DNA of 64,000 nt from Nonomuraea polychroma (GCF_004011505.1 NZ_SAUN01000001.1:124001-188000); one strand, 5' to 3'. Positions 1 through 9,389 are shown, numbered from the stretch's first letter. Numbers and translations are program-made. The notes: generated by a model from the sequence alone, not told the origin.

Positions 1-21
1 CGGGCGGCGCATGCGAGCGGG

Positions 22-1173
22 TCATGCGTGTTGCGCCGCGTTGAAGAGGGCCTTGGCGGCGTCGCCCAGGTACGGGCCGTACATGGTGCGCGGGTCGTCG
101 CTGTACTTGAAGCTGCTCAGCGACGTGATGGTGCCGTTTCCGGTGGCGGCGTCGAACCCGGCCATCCAGGGCCCGCCGCTCGAGCCCGCCGTCATGTCGC
201 AGCCCAGGCCCTGGTCGCGGGTCTGACCGTGCGGGTCGTCCTTGAGCCGGCCCGCACAGTAGACCAGATGGCCGCCGTTGTAGGGCGGGTCGGCCGGATA
301 ACCGAAGCCGAACACCTGGCCGCCGCGCGGCGCGTTGAAGGCGATCTCCTGCGTGCCCACCGCGTCGGCCACGTGCCTGCCGCCTGACGTGGCCAGCGCC
401 ACCATGGCGACGTCGTAGTCGTCGTCGCCCTCGCGCGACCACGCCTCGGCGACGAACATGCGGCGGGCCGCGTACCGCCCGAACGGCTGCTCCCCGCCGG
501 TGCCGTAACCGGGGACGAACGTCCAGTTCTCGGCCCACTCACCGGCACCGTCCTTGACGCAGTGGCCGGCGGTGACCACGACGTCCTTGTTGGCGCTCCT
601 GACCGTGCTGGCCGAGCAGACGAAGTCGGCGCCGCGCACCGTCATGAACACCCGCCCCGTGGTCCTGGCCACGGCGCCGCCGGTGATCCAGCGGGCGCCG
701 ATCGTGCTCGCGCTCGGCTTGGCCGCCGATTGGTGGCTCGGCATGGGGAGCTTGGACGCGGCCGTCCGCGGAAGGAGCGGCGTGCCCTGCCTCGGGACGC
801 GCTGCGCCAGGCCGGTCTTCGCGCCCACGACCTTCGTGACGGCGTCCACGTCGATCAGCTGCCGGGTGGTCCTGTTCAGCGTCCCGCCGGACAGCCCGTC
901 CAGCAGGCGCTCGCCGCCCGTCACGATGTCGAGCAGGTCGATCGGCAGTGCCCTGGCCATACGTTGCGGCGTCCAGTAGTCGAGCACGCGCCGCTGCTCG
1001 GCAGCGGTGCGGGCGGCCACATGCTCGACTACGCGGTCTCGCTCAGCGGTGTGGACGGGCGTGGTCACAGGGCCGTCGTCCTGCTGCGGGCCGGGAACCG
1101 CCCCGAGGAGCGCGGGCCCCATCAGCCCGGCCAGGAGCGGGGCGGCCACCAGCAGGGGGATGCTCAGCGTCAT
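22..1173 (-). CDS. Secreted V8/trypsin-like serine protease
   Basis: Predicted exported endopeptidase of 383 residues. The chymotrypsin-fold triad is visible: His about 204 in TAGHC, Asp about 254 in DDDYDVAMV and Ser about 332 in GSSGGPW. A hydrophobic N-terminus (SIPLLVAAPLLAGLMG) looks like a signal peptide and is followed by a long pro-region with the segment VLDYWTPQRM. I chose the ATG at 1173 because the reading frame upstream of it runs into the preceding gene, and this start puts the signal sequence at the N-terminus. The gene lies 55 bp downstream of a paralogue (1229-2236) on the same strand, so the two may be cotranscribed. Substrate specificity cannot be read from the sequence. 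Confidence 0.85.
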   Translation of the reverse strand: MTLSIPLLVAAPLLAGLMGPALLGAVPGPQQDDGPVTTPVHTAERDRVVEHVAARTAAEQRRVLDYWTPQRMARALPIDLLDIVTGGERLLDGLSGGTLNRTTRQLIDVDAVTKVVGAKTGLAQRVPRQGTPLLPRTAASKLPMPSHQSAAKPSASTIGARWITGGAVARTTGRVFMTVRGADFVCSASTVRSANKDVVVTAGHCVKDGAGEWAENWTFVPGYGTGGEQPFGRYAARRMFVAEAWSREGDDDYDVAMVALATSGGRHVADAVGTQEIAFNAPRGGQVFGFGYPADPPYNGGHLVYCAGRLKDDPHGQTRDQGLGCDMTAGSSGGPWMAGFDAATGNGTITSLSSFKYSDDPRTMYGPYLGDAAKALFNAAQHA

Positions 1174-1228
1174 GGCCCCCGAGTGTGCACCACAAGGTGT
1201 GTTCTTGTGACTACTTTCGGTAAATCCC

Positions 1229-2236
1229 TCAGAGTGCGCCGGTGGTCTGTGCGGCTTGGTAGACCGCCTGGGCTTCGTTCCCGAAATAGGGGCCGAACAT
1301 CCAGTTGGGGGCGAAGTTGTATTTGAAGCTGTTGACCGAATTGACGGTGCCGAGCCCGGTGGACTCACTGAAACCCTGCATCCATGGACCGCCGCTCGAA
1401 CCGCCGGTCATGTTACAGGTCAGGCCCAGGTCGTCGGACATCAGGAAGTCGTCGAAGGTGCGGCCGCTGCAGTAGACGAGCTTGGAGCCGTCGTACGGGG
1501 CCGCGGCCGGGTAGCCGAAGGCGTACATCTGCTGCCGCCTCGGCTGGTTGAACGCCACGCCCTGCCCGCCGACGACGTCGACCAGCGCCTTGCCGTCGAG
1601 CGGCGCCACCACGGCGGCGGCCATGTCGAAGTTGATGTCCTCCCTGGCGTTCCACTGCTGCGTGGTCAGCAACTTCGTGGCGGCCCAGGTGCCGAAGGGA
1701 CGGCTGCCCTTGTCGTAGCCCGGCACGAAGACCCAGTTCGTGTGGAAGGCGCCGTTCAGCTTCACACAGTGGCCTGCGGTGATCACCACACTCTTGTTGG
1801 CGCTGGTCACCGCCGATCCGGAGCACGAGGCATTGCGGCCCTGCGTGGTGAAGAAGATCCGCCCGGTGGTCTTCACGACCGCGCCGCCGGCGGTCCACGG
1901 CTCACCTCCGCTCCTGGCCGCCTGCAACACCGGGCCCCCGCCGGACGCGCTGGTGAGCCCCTTGGTGGGCACTGCCGACCACGGGTTGCCCGCGGCCGCC
2001 GTGGTGAGCTTCATGCCCTTCTTGGGACCCGGCGCGGCCAGCGGCTCGGCGGACTCCATTTTCTGCTCCGTCCAGTACTGGAGGACCTGCCGCTGCTCAG
2101 AGGCCGAGTCCGCGGCGGCGTGCTGGGCGGGTTTGGGCCGCATGTGGACGTTGGCCTGTGCCGCTGTCGCGGGGAACAAGGCGGCGCTTCCCGTGGCGAG
2201 GACGAGGGTGGAGAGCAGGGCGAATCTGCGGTGCAT
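1229..2236 (-). CDS. Secreted V8/trypsin-like serine protease, paralogue
   Basis: 335-residue exported serine protease. The signal peptide starts MHRRFALLSTLVLATG and has a likely cleavage after ATAAQA (about residue 28). The triad is His about 156 (ITAGHC), Asp about 204 (INFDMAA) and Ser about 281 (GSSGGPW). The pro-region carries VLQYWTEQKM, matching VLDYWTPQRM in its neighbour, so the two arose by tandem duplication. The ATG at 2236 is preceded by a good ribosome site (GGGAGGT); a longer frame upstream has no such site. The 196 bp up to dxr on the other strand are AT-rich for this genome and probably hold divergent promoters. Confidence 0.88.
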   Translation of the reverse strand: MHRRFALLSTLVLATGSAALFPATAAQANVHMRPKPAQHAAADSASEQRQVLQYWTEQKMESAEPLAAPGPKKGMKLTTAAAGNPWSAVPTKGLTSASGGGPVLQAARSGGEPWTAGGAVVKTTGRIFFTTQGRNASCSGSAVTSANKSVVITAGHCVKLNGAFHTNWVFVPGYDKGSRPFGTWAATKLLTTQQWNAREDINFDMAAAVVAPLDGKALVDVVGGQGVAFNQPRRQQMYAFGYPAAAPYDGSKLVYCSGRTFDDFLMSDDLGLTCNMTGGSSGGPWMQGFSESTGLGTVNSVNSFKYNFAPNWMFGPYFGNEAQAVYQAAQTTGAL

Positions 2237-2432
2237 TACGTACCTCCCGAAACCGGACGTGGGGTTGGAAGGTAGCCGCCTCAATATCCAGATTTCTCAG
2301 GATTTGCGCATTCCGATATAGCGATATTCCGGCGTAAATTAACTCGGTTATCGCGTGTCACATACGTAAGGGAATTTCGGTACGGCCACCACCCCGTGCT
2401 CGCCCGCCCTCCGCAGCGGGGACAATGGACGC

Positions 2433-3623
2433 GTGCATGCAGAGACCCTCCGCTCCGTCGTCCTGCTCGGCTCCACCGGTTCGATCGGCACACAGGCCCT
2501 CGACGTCATGGCCGCCAACCCTGGCGGCTTCAAGGTCGCGGCGCTGGCCGCCGGTGGCGGGCGCGTCGAGTTGCTGGCCAGGCAGGCGGCCGAGTTCGGT
2601 GTCGAGGCGGTGGCCGTGGCGGACGAGGCGGCCGTGCCCGCGCTGAAGGAGGCGCTGGCCGCGCAGGGCGCCCGGCCCGAGGTGTTCGGCGGCCACGAAG
2701 GGGTCGCCGAGGTGGCGGGGTGGCCGTGCGACACCGTGCTCAACGGCATCACCGGCGCGCTCGGGCTGACCTCCACGCTCGTCGCGCTCGAAGCGGGCAG
2801 GACGCTCGCCCTCGCCAACAAGGAATCCCTGATCATCGGCGGGCCGCTGGTGAAGCGGCTGGCCAAGCCCGGGCAGTTGCTGCCGGTCGACTCCGAGCAC
2901 TCGGCACTGCAGCAGTGCCTGTGGGCCTCGGGGCCGGGCGCGTACGACCCGGACAGTGTCAAGCGGCTCGTGGTGACCGCCAGCGGCGGGCCGTTCCGCG
3001 GCATGAGCCGTGAGGAGATGACCGACGTCACCCCTGAGATGGCGCTGGCCCACCCCACCTGGTCCATGGGCCCGGTGATCACCATCAACTCCGCGACGCT
3101 GGTCAACAAGGGACTGGAGGTGATCGAGGCGCATCTGCTGTTCGACCTGGACTTCGACCGGATCGAGGTGGTGGTGCACCCGCAGTCGATCATCCACTCC
3201 ATGGTCGAATACGTGGACGGCTCGACCATGGCCCAGGCCAGCCCGCCCGACATGCGTCTGCCGATCGCCCTCGCGCTCGGCCACCCGCACCGCGTGCCCG
3301 GCGCGGCCCAGGCCATCGACTGGACCAAGGCGCACACGTGGACGTTCGAGCCGCTTGACGACATGGCGTTCCCGGCCGTGGCGCTGGCCAGGCACGTGGG
3401 CACGGAGGGCGGCACCGCGCCCGCCGTCTACAACGCGGCCAACGAGGCCTGCGTGGAGGCGTTCGCGCGCGGCGAGCTGCCGTTCCTGGCGATCGTCGAT
3501 ACCGTCGCCAAGGTCGTCGAGGAACACGCCGTGACCCCGGCGGACTCGGTCGAAGAGGTGCTCGCGGCCGACACGTGGGCCCGCGCGCGTGCGGCCGAAC
3601 TCACAGCCGTGCAGTCGCGCTAG
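2433..3623 (+). CDS. dxr: 1-deoxy-D-xylulose-5-phosphate reductoisomerase
   Basis: Second enzyme of the MEP isoprenoid pathway. It converts DXP to 2-C-methyl-D-erythritol 4-phosphate with NADPH and a divalent metal in the cytoplasm. The 396-residue length is normal. The Rossmann motif GSTGSIGTQ lies at about residues 13-21, followed by ALANKESLI, the metal-binding [11 protein letters not shown] and the catalytic-loop ASGGPFRG, then [13 protein letters not shown]. Translation starts at GTG 2433. The gene is followed after 39 bp by ispG, with which it is presumably cotranscribed. In mycobacteria and streptomycetes a site-2 protease gene lies between these two genes; it is missing here. Confidence 0.97.
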   Translation: MHAETLRSVVLLGSTGSIGTQALDVMAANPGGFKVAALAAGGGRVELLARQAAEFGVEAVAVADEAAVPALKEALAAQGARPEVFGGHEGVAEVAGWPCDTVLNGITGALGLTSTLVALEAGRTLALANKESLIIGGPLVKRLAKPGQLLPVDSEHSALQQCLWASGPGAYDPDSVKRLVVTASGGPFRGMSREEMTDVTPEMALAHPTWSMGPVITINSATLVNKGLEVIEAHLLFDLDFDRIEVVVHPQSIIHSMVEYVDGSTMAQASPPDMRLPIALALGHPHRVPGAAQAIDWTKAHTWTFEPLDDMAFPAVALARHVGTEGGTAPAVYNAANEACVEAFARGELPFLAIVDTVAKVVEEHAVTPADSVEEVLAADTWARARAAELTAVQSR

Positions 3624-3662
3624 CTACATAAACTTGAAACCGTCGCCACAGTAAGGGTTGAA

Positions 3663-4826
3663 ATGTCTTCCGTAGCTCTCGGCATCCCGACCGTCCGCCC
3701 CAAGCCGCTCGCCGAACGCCGGCACTCCCGCCAGATCATGGTCGGCACCGTGCCCGTGGGCGGCGACGCACCCGTCTCGGTGCAGTCGATGACGACCACG
3801 GTGACCGCCGACGTCAACGCCACGTTGCAGCAGATCGCGGAGCTGACAGCGTCCGGGTGCCAGATCGTCCGCGTGGCCGTGCCGTCCCAGGATGACGCGG
3901 ACGCGCTGCCGATCATCGCGAAGAAGTCCCAGATCCCGGTCATCGCCGACATCCATTTCCAGCCGAAGTACGTGTTCGCGGCCATCGAGGCGGGCTGCGC
4001 GGCCGTCCGGGTCAACCCTGGAAACATCAAGAAATTCGACGACAAGGTGGGTGAGATCGCTCGCGCCGCCGCCGACCACGGGGTGCCGATCCGGATCGGC
4101 GTCAACGCCGGCTCCCTCGACCCCCGCCTGCTCCAGAAGTACGGCAAGGCCACGCCCGAGGCCCTGGTCGAGTCGGCGCTGTGGGAGTGCTCCCTCTTCG
4201 AGGAGCACGGCTTCCGCGACATCAAGATCTCGGTCAAGCACAACGACCCCGTCGTCATGATCAACGCCTACCGGCTGCTGGCCGCCAAGTGCGACTACCC
4301 GCTGCACCTGGGCGTCACGGAGGCCGGACCCGCCTTCCAGGGCACGATCAAGTCGGCCGTGGCCTTCGGCGCGTTGCTGGCCGAGGGCATCGGCGACACG
4401 ATCCGCGTCTCGCTCTCCGCGCCGCCGGTCGAGGAGGTCAAGGTCGGCAACCAGATCCTGGAGTCGCTCGGACTGCGCGAACGCGGCCTGGAGATCGTCT
4501 CCTGCCCGTCGTGCGGTCGCGCCCAGGTGGACGTCTACACGCTGGCCGACCAGGTCCAGGCCGGCCTGGAGGGCATGAAGGTGCCGCTCCGGGTGGCCGT
4601 GATGGGCTGCGTGGTCAACGGTCCCGGTGAGGCCCGTGAGGCGGACCTGGGGGTGGCTTCGGGCAACGGCAAGGGCCAGATCTTCGTCAAGGGCGAGGTC
4701 ATCAAGACCGTGCCCGAGTCGCAGATCGTCGAGACGCTGATCGAGGAGGCGCTGCGGCTGGCCGAGGAGATGGGCGTCGAGGTCGACCTCGACGACGACT
4801 CCGGCCCCGTGGTCACGGTGAGCTGA
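3663..4826 (+). CDS. ispG: 4-hydroxy-3-methylbut-2-en-1-yl diphosphate synthase
   Basis: Penultimate MEP-pathway enzyme (GcpE). It converts MEcPP to HMBPP using a [4Fe-4S] cluster. The protein has 387 residues, the normal length for the bacterial two-domain form: a TIM barrel ([15 protein letters not shown] near the N-terminus, [16 protein letters not shown]) and a C-terminal Fe-S domain with the cluster ligands in CPSCGR and [13 protein letters not shown] 3663 matches the family N-terminus. It is the second gene of the dxr-ispG unit. Confidence 0.97.
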   Translation: MSSVALGIPTVRPKPLAERRHSRQIMVGTVPVGGDAPVSVQSMTTTVTADVNATLQQIAELTASGCQIVRVAVPSQDDADALPIIAKKSQIPVIADIHFQPKYVFAAIEAGCAAVRVNPGNIKKFDDKVGEIARAAADHGVPIRIGVNAGSLDPRLLQKYGKATPEALVESALWECSLFEEHGFRDIKISVKHNDPVVMINAYRLLAAKCDYPLHLGVTEAGPAFQGTIKSAVAFGALLAEGIGDTIRVSLSAPPVEEVKVGNQILESLGLRERGLEIVSCPSCGRAQVDVYTLADQVQAGLEGMKVPLRVAVMGCVVNGPGEAREADLGVASGNGKGQIFVKGEVIKTVPESQIVETLIEEALRLAEEMGVEVDLDDDSGPVVTVS

Positions 4827-4955
4827 CAAGATCCTTTCCTGGGCTACTCTCTGCCACATACCGCTTACAGATTGGCAAGCATTTCCCCATACCCAGCGTC
4901 ACGGCGCGGTCGCTCACGAGAGCATCGCAAGGCCTATGACTGGGAAGGGGGCCGG

Positions 4956-6545
4956 GTGAAGCGGGTAGTTGGGGTTGTCGCCGGAATGGTGGTGCTCGTC
5001 GCAGGGGTCGCGGTCGCCGGTGGTGGGGCGCCGGCCGTCGCCGCAGGGAGAGCGCCAGTGGCCTGGGGGGCCTGTCCGGCGGTCCCCGGGAAGGCGGCGA
5101 ACGCGAACGTCGAGTGCGCCACCGTACGGGTGCCGCTCGACTACCGCCAGCCGTTGGGCCAGTCGATCAAGGTGGCGATCAACAGGATCAAGGCCAAGGT
5201 GTCCCGTGACGCCAACCACCTCGGCACGCTGCTCATCAACCCGGGCGGCCCCGGGGCGTCCGGACGGAACCTGGCTGAATACGTGGCCATGTCTCTGCCG
5301 GCCAAGGTGAGCGAGCGTTACGACATCGTGGGGTTCGATCCGCGCGGCGTCGGCGGCAGCCAGCCGGCGCTGCACTGCGTGGACCCGGAGGTCTTCTACA
5401 AGGCCCCGAGACCGGACGCGGTCCCGCGGACGCGGGACGACGAGCGGGTCCTGCTGGGCAGGGCCGCCGAGTACGCCACCCGCTGCGGCCAGTTCTGGTC
5501 CTGGCTGCTGCCGCACCTGACCACCGAGAACTCGGCCAGGGACATGGACACGATCCGCGCGGCACTGGGTGAGGAGAAGATCAGCTATCTGGGCTTCTCG
5601 TACGGCACCTACCTGGGCGCCGTGTACGCCACGCTCTTCCCGCACCGGATCAAGCGCCTGGTCCTGGACAGCAACGTGGACCCGACCGGCGTCTGGTACA
5701 AGACGAACCTGGCGCAGGACCAGGCCTTCGAGCGCCGGCACCGCCAGTTCCTCGCCTGGACGGCCCGGCACCATTCCACGTACAAGCTGGGCGCGACGGT
5801 CACGCAGACGTCCTTCGCCTACTACGCGCTGCGCGACCGGCTGCGCGCCCGCCCGGCGGGCGGGATCGTGGGCCCGAGCGAGCTCGACGACACCTTCACC
5901 ATGGCCGGGTACACCGACCGCGTGTGGCCCCAGTTCGCCCAGGCCTGGTCGTCCTACGTCCGCAAGGGCGACGTGAAGGGCCTGGTCGACGCCTACACCA
6001 AGCACGGCAAGAATGACGCCGCCGACGAGAACAGCTACGCCGTCTACCTGGGCGTCCAGTGCCGCGACGCCACGTGGCCGCGCCAGTGGGAGAGCTGGCG
6101 GGCCGACATGACGAAGATGCATCGCCAGGCGCCGTTCATGACCTGGTCGAACGCCTGGTACAACGCCCCTTGCGCCTTCTGGCCGGTCGCGGGCGGGAAA
6201 CCCGTCGAGGTGCGGGGCTCGGCGACGCTGCCGCCCATTCTCATGCTCCAGTCCCGTGGCGACGCCGCGACGCCGTACGAGGGGGCGCTGCGGATGCGCG
6301 CGCGCTTCCCCACGGCCCGCATGGTGGTCGACAAGGGGGGCAACCATGGGGCCTCGCTGGCGGGGAACCAGTGCGTGGACCGGCATCTGGCCGCGTACCT
6401 GACGGACGGGTCCCTGCCTCCGCGTGACGCGGTCTGCGACGCTCGGCCCGAGCCCCGTCCGGTGGTCGCTCGCATGGCGGCGGAGCCGCCGGTCCAGCGC
6501 CACGACCTCCTGGGGGTGCTCACGGGGGTGCTTGGAGCACGATGA
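4956..6545 (+). CDS. Secreted TAP-like alpha/beta-hydrolase (tripeptidyl aminopeptidase type)
   Basis: 529-residue predicted exported peptidase of the SlpD/SlpE/Tap family, which removes tripeptides from the N-termini of secreted proteins in Streptomyces. Residues 1-35 form a signal peptide (VVGVVAGMVVLVAGVAVAGG). The oxyanion region NPGGPGASG precedes the nucleophile Ser about 214 in GFSYGTYLG. Asp about 434 (SRGDAATP) and His about 463 (GGNHGAS) complete the triad in the TAP C-terminal domain. I chose GTG 4956 because GGAAGGGGG lies just upstream and the signal peptide begins there. It sits between ispG and the GNAT gene, which are adjacent in mycobacteria, so it is an insertion relative to that order. 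Confidence 0.88.
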   Translation: MKRVVGVVAGMVVLVAGVAVAGGGAPAVAAGRAPVAWGACPAVPGKAANANVECATVRVPLDYRQPLGQSIKVAINRIKAKVSRDANHLGTLLINPGGPGASGRNLAEYVAMSLPAKVSERYDIVGFDPRGVGGSQPALHCVDPEVFYKAPRPDAVPRTRDDERVLLGRAAEYATRCGQFWSWLLPHLTTENSARDMDTIRAALGEEKISYLGFSYGTYLGAVYATLFPHRIKRLVLDSNVDPTGVWYKTNLAQDQAFERRHRQFLAWTARHHSTYKLGATVTQTSFAYYALRDRLRARPAGGIVGPSELDDTFTMAGYTDRVWPQFAQAWSSYVRKGDVKGLVDAYTKHGKNDAADENSYAVYLGVQCRDATWPRQWESWRADMTKMHRQAPFMTWSNAWYNAPCAFWPVAGGKPVEVRGSATLPPILMLQSRGDAATPYEGALRMRARFPTARMVVDKGGNHGASLAGNQCVDRHLAAYLTDGSLPPRDAVCDARPEPRPVVARMAAEPPVQRHDLLGVLTGVLGAR

Positions 6546-6553
6546 CGTCAAGA

Positions 6554-6598
6554 AAGGGTTACCGCGGGCATCGCATGATGAGCTAATCGGTAACCCTT
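6554..6598. repeat. 11-bp perfect inverted repeat upstream of the GNAT gene
   Basis: AAGGGTTACCG at 6554-6564 and CGGTAACCCTT at 6588-6598 are exact reverse complements separated by 23 bp. The repeat starts 9 bp after the TAP-like gene stops and ends 16 bp before the GNAT start. No T-tract follows, so an operator, or an mRNA hairpin in the leader, is as likely as a terminator. Confidence 0.6.
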
Positions 6599-6614
6599 CG
6601 CGTAGTCTGACCAT

Positions 6615-7460
6615 GTGATGCTGCGTACATCGGCGTCGCGCGTGCTTGACGACAGCGACCGGGACGAGGTTCTCGCACTGCTGGACTCCGATCCGGTCGC
6701 CAACGTCTTCGTCTCCTCCAGGGTGCGGGCCGTCGGACTCAACCCGGCTCGGCTCGGCGGGCAGATGTGGGGATTCGGGCCGCGCGGTGGCCTCGTGTCA
6801 CTCTGCTACGCGGGTGCCAACATGGTCCCGGTCAGCGCCGGTCCCGAGGCGGTGCACGCGTTCGCCGACCGCGCCCGAAAGCAGGGGCGGCGCTGCTCGT
6901 CCATCGTGGGGCCCGTGGACGCGGTCTCCCTGCTGTGGGAGCGGCTCGAGCCGTACTGGGGCCGGGCGCGCGCGATCCGCTGGGCGCAGCCCGTCATGGC
7001 CACCTCGCGCAAGCCGCCGGTGCCCGCCGACCCGCTCGTCCGGCGGGTGCGGCCGGAGGAGTTCGACATCCTGCTGCCGGCCTGCGTGGCCATGTTCACC
7101 GAGGAAGTCGGCGTCTCGCCCAACCTCGGCGACGGCGGCGCCCTCTACCGCACCAGGGTCGCCGAGCTGATCAGGATCGGCCGGTCCTACGCCCGCATCG
7201 ACAACGGGAAGGTCGTGTTCAAGGCGGAGGTGGGGGCGGTCACCCCCCAGGCCTGCCAGATCCAGGGCGTCTGGGTGGACCCCGAGCTCCGCGGCAAGGG
7301 GCACGCGGTGGCGGGCATGGCCGCCGTGGTCGAGGCCGCGATGGAATGCTTCGCCCCGCTGGTGACCCTCTACGTCAACGACTACAACCGATCCGCGCGG
7401 GCCGTCTACCGCAAAGTGGGCTTCGTCGAGGTCGACACCTTCATGTCCGTGCTGTTCTAG
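6615..7460 (+). CDS. DUF4081 / GNAT-family N-acetyltransferase
   Basis: 281-residue cytoplasmic protein with an N-terminal DUF4081 domain (about 1-125) and a C-terminal GNAT domain (about 140-281). The acetyl-CoA loop is visible in VWVDPELRGKGHAVAG, and the family C-terminal signature in LYVNDYNRSARAVYRKVGF. Its closest positional match is Rv2867c, which lies next to ispG in M. tuberculosis. The substrate is unknown. Either GTG 6615 or ATG 6618 can start translation. The stop codon overlaps the stop of the convergent DUF3037 gene by 4 bp (CTAG). Confidence 0.9.
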   Translation: MMLRTSASRVLDDSDRDEVLALLDSDPVANVFVSSRVRAVGLNPARLGGQMWGFGPRGGLVSLCYAGANMVPVSAGPEAVHAFADRARKQGRRCSSIVGPVDAVSLLWERLEPYWGRARAIRWAQPVMATSRKPPVPADPLVRRVRPEEFDILLPACVAMFTEEVGVSPNLGDGGALYRTRVAELIRIGRSYARIDNGKVVFKAEVGAVTPQACQIQGVWVDPELRGKGHAVAGMAAVVEAAMECFAPLVTLYVNDYNRSARAVYRKVGFVEVDTFMSVLF

Positions 7461-7834
7461 AGACGTACGAGCTTGTCGAACAACCGGGCCAGCTCCGTGT
7501 CCGGGTCCGCGGTGAGGCCCGCATGCACCGGACCCGTCTGCACGATCGTGCTGCGGGGCGCCGTCAGCCAGCGGAACCTGCCCCCGAGCGACTCCGCCTT
7601 CAGCGGCCCCGGCTCGTCGCCGCAGGCCAGCTCGTACGCGCTGAGCGCCCGGCGTACCGCGTCCACGTCGGCCGTCGGGTCGAGCGCGCGCAACCGGGCC
7701 GGGTCGAGCTCGACCCGCGCGCACAGGTAGGCGCGCGGCTGGCAGTAGAGCAGCACGCCCGCGTTGATCTGCTCGCCGCGCTCCACCTTGGGGATCACGC
7801 GGATGACCGCGTACTCGTACACGTCCCTGGTCAT
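7457..7834 (-). CDS. DUF3037 protein, partner of HipA-like kinase
   Basis: 125-residue protein of the DUF3037 family (N-terminal YEYAVIRVIPKVERGEQINAGV, typical of the family). Its ATG overlaps the stop of the upstream HipA-like gene in an ATGA junction, which argues for translational coupling and fixes the start at 7834. DUF3037 genes commonly accompany HipA-family kinase genes. The molecular role is unknown, but a dedicated partner or modulator of the kinase is the obvious guess. No membrane segment or signal peptide is seen. Confidence 0.85.
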   Translation of the reverse strand: MTRDVYEYAVIRVIPKVERGEQINAGVLLYCQPRAYLCARVELDPARLRALDPTADVDAVRRALSAYELACGDEPGPLKAESLGGRFRWLTAPRSTIVQTGPVHAGLTADPDTELARLFDKLVRL

Positions 7835-8643
7835 CGGCCGCCTCCCCGCCAGAACTCGCCGACGGACCCAGGCCCGGACCGCCGCGGGGCCCGCTCCTCG
7901 CCGCGCACCAGCCACTCGCGCGGCCCGTGCGCTCGTCGTACCAGATGGTCGACGTACGCTTCCCGCACCGCCTGCGGGCCGTCGAACCCTGGCTCTCCGT
8001 CGAGCCACTCGTCCGGCACCAGAGCCGTCACGGTCTCCAGCAGCTCCCGTGTGATCTTCCCGGCCAGGTCGTCGCCCACGGCCGCCACGTCGCCGGCGAA
8101 CGGCTCCAGCACGTGGTCACCGGCGTCGAACGGGCGCTGCGGATCCGCCGTGGGCCAGTTGTGATGGAACCAGAGCGACGCGCCGTGGTCGATCAGCCAG
8201 GTGTCGCGGTCCCAGACCAGCAGGTTGGGGTTGCGCCAGCTCCGGTCGATGTTGTGAATGAGGCCGTCGAACCACACCACGCGTGCCGCGAACACCGGAT
8301 CCGCCACCCACGCCAGCGGCTCGAACCCCAGCGCGCCCGGCAGGAAGTCCACCGCCAGGTTGAGCCCGGTGCTGGCCTTGAGCAGGTCCTGGACCTCCTC
8401 GTCCGGCTCGCGAAGGCCGAGCTGCGGGTCCAGGTCGATGAGCTTGAGCTCAGGGGTCTTGAGCCCCAGCCTGCGGGCCAGCTCGCCGGCGATGATCTCG
8501 GCGACCAGCACCCGGCGGCCCTGGCCGGCCTCGCGGAACTTCACGACGTACGTGCCCAGGTCGTCGGCCTCGACGACGCCGGGCAGCGACCCGCCCTCCC
8601 GCAACGGGGTCACATAACGGGTGGCTGCGATCTTATCCAGCAC
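7831..8643 (-). CDS. HipA-family kinase-like protein
   Basis: 270-residue protein resembling the HipA-like kinase family paired with DUF3037. Visible elements are TYVVKFREAGQGRRVLVAE near residue 35 (nucleotide-binding strand with the invariant Lys), GLIHNIDRSWRNPNLL (catalytic-loop region with Asp and Asn) and WLIDHGASL (metal-binding DHG). It is shorter than the roughly 440 residues of E. coli HipA and lacks the N-terminal subdomain. No HipB-type HTH antitoxin gene is adjacent; the coupled partner is DUF3037. The target of phosphorylation is unknown. Confidence 0.8.
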   Translation of the reverse strand: MLDKIAATRYVTPLREGGSLPGVVEADDLGTYVVKFREAGQGRRVLVAEIIAGELARRLGLKTPELKLIDLDPQLGLREPDEEVQDLLKASTGLNLAVDFLPGALGFEPLAWVADPVFAARVVWFDGLIHNIDRSWRNPNLLVWDRDTWLIDHGASLWFHHNWPTADPQRPFDAGDHVLEPFAGDVAAVGDDLAGKITRELLETVTALVPDEWLDGEPGFDGPQAVREAYVDHLVRRAHGPREWLVRGEERAPRRSGPGSVGEFWRGGGR

Positions 8644-8846
8644 GAGACGAGGCTACCGCCCAGCCACCCCACCCACCTCCCCAGCCCCTCCCCGCCATCC
8701 CCCGCCCACCGGGATCCGGCTCGCCCCACGCCACCGGCCCGCCTGCCCCACGCCGTAGGCCCGCCTCGAGGCCCGCCGGAGGAGGTGGCGCAGGTGGCGG
8801 ACATGCTGCGGCGCATCATGAAGAACCTCGCCGACGGGCCGGACGC

Positions 8847-9389
8847 CTAGGGTGCTTGGGTGGCGCGGGCGCGGACGGCGGCGAGGATGATGTGGCGTAT
8901 CAGGCCGCTGCCGAGGCGGATCACCGCCCAGTACCGCAGGAAGGCCCGTCGTGCGGCCGGGCTCGTGGCCAGGACGCGGGTCTCGGTCACCAGCCGCACC
9001 CGCCCCGAGCCCGCTTCCTCCAACACGAAGCTGAACGTGCCCTTCGCGTAGCCCGGGCGGTCGAAGGCGTCGAAGTCGCCGGCGGTGGCGACGGACGGCG
9101 TGTCCTCGGCGCGGCCCAGGCGCCACCACTGGCCGATCGTGCCGAGAACCATCTCGCGGCCCGGCTCCTCGGCCAGGAGCGTGAATGCGGGCGGAATGGG
9201 ATGGGGGCGCCCGCCGCGTAACCGCGAGACCAGCGCGCGGGCGGCGAAGAGCGGTTTGGCGAGGCGGACGTCCGACGGGTGCAGGTGCGTGAGGGTGTCC
9301 CAGACACGCTCGCGCGAGGCATTGATCACGATGGAGTGGCGTTCGGCGGCGTCGGGGCGGGGGATGAGCCGGTCGGCGAGCTGGGACAT
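8847..9389 (-). CDS. SRPBCC / polyketide-cyclase-fold protein
   Basis: 180-residue START-like protein. The N-terminus RHSIVINASRERVWDTLTHL is the characteristic first strand-helix of the SRPBCC fold, and FSFVLEEAGSGRVRLVTETRV is a late beta hairpin. Such proteins bind hydrophobic ligands; the ligand here is unknown. ATG 9389 is preceded by GAGGTGG. It is divergent from the TetR gene at 9456, with two matching palindromes between them, so it is very probably that regulator's target. The roughly 200 bp separating it from the HipA-like gene are a C-rich low-complexity stretch. Confidence 0.82.
   Translation of the reverse strand: MSQLADRLIPRPDAAERHSIVINASRERVWDTLTHLHPSDVRLAKPLFAARALVSRLRGGRPHPIPPAFTLLAEEPGREMVLGTIGQWWRLGRAEDTPSVATAGDFDAFDRPGYAKGTFSFVLEEAGSGRVRLVTETRVLATSPAARRAFLRYWAVIRLGSGLIRHIILAAVRARATQAP

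Noticed and set aside
2348-3527. Long minus-strand open frames opposite dxr
   Set aside because: They arise from high GC third positions on the coding strand; dxr is unmistakable and the antisense products have no family resemblance.
3624-4859. 411-codon open frame opposite ispG
   Set aside because: Low-complexity Asp/Leu/Arg-rich antisense product; ispG on the plus strand is certain.
8780-8850. 18-codon frame (starting GTG, encoding MADMLRRIMKNLADGPDA) after GGAGGAGG
   Set aside because: A ribosome site is present but the spacing is poor and the upstream sequence is low complexity; too little evidence to call a gene.
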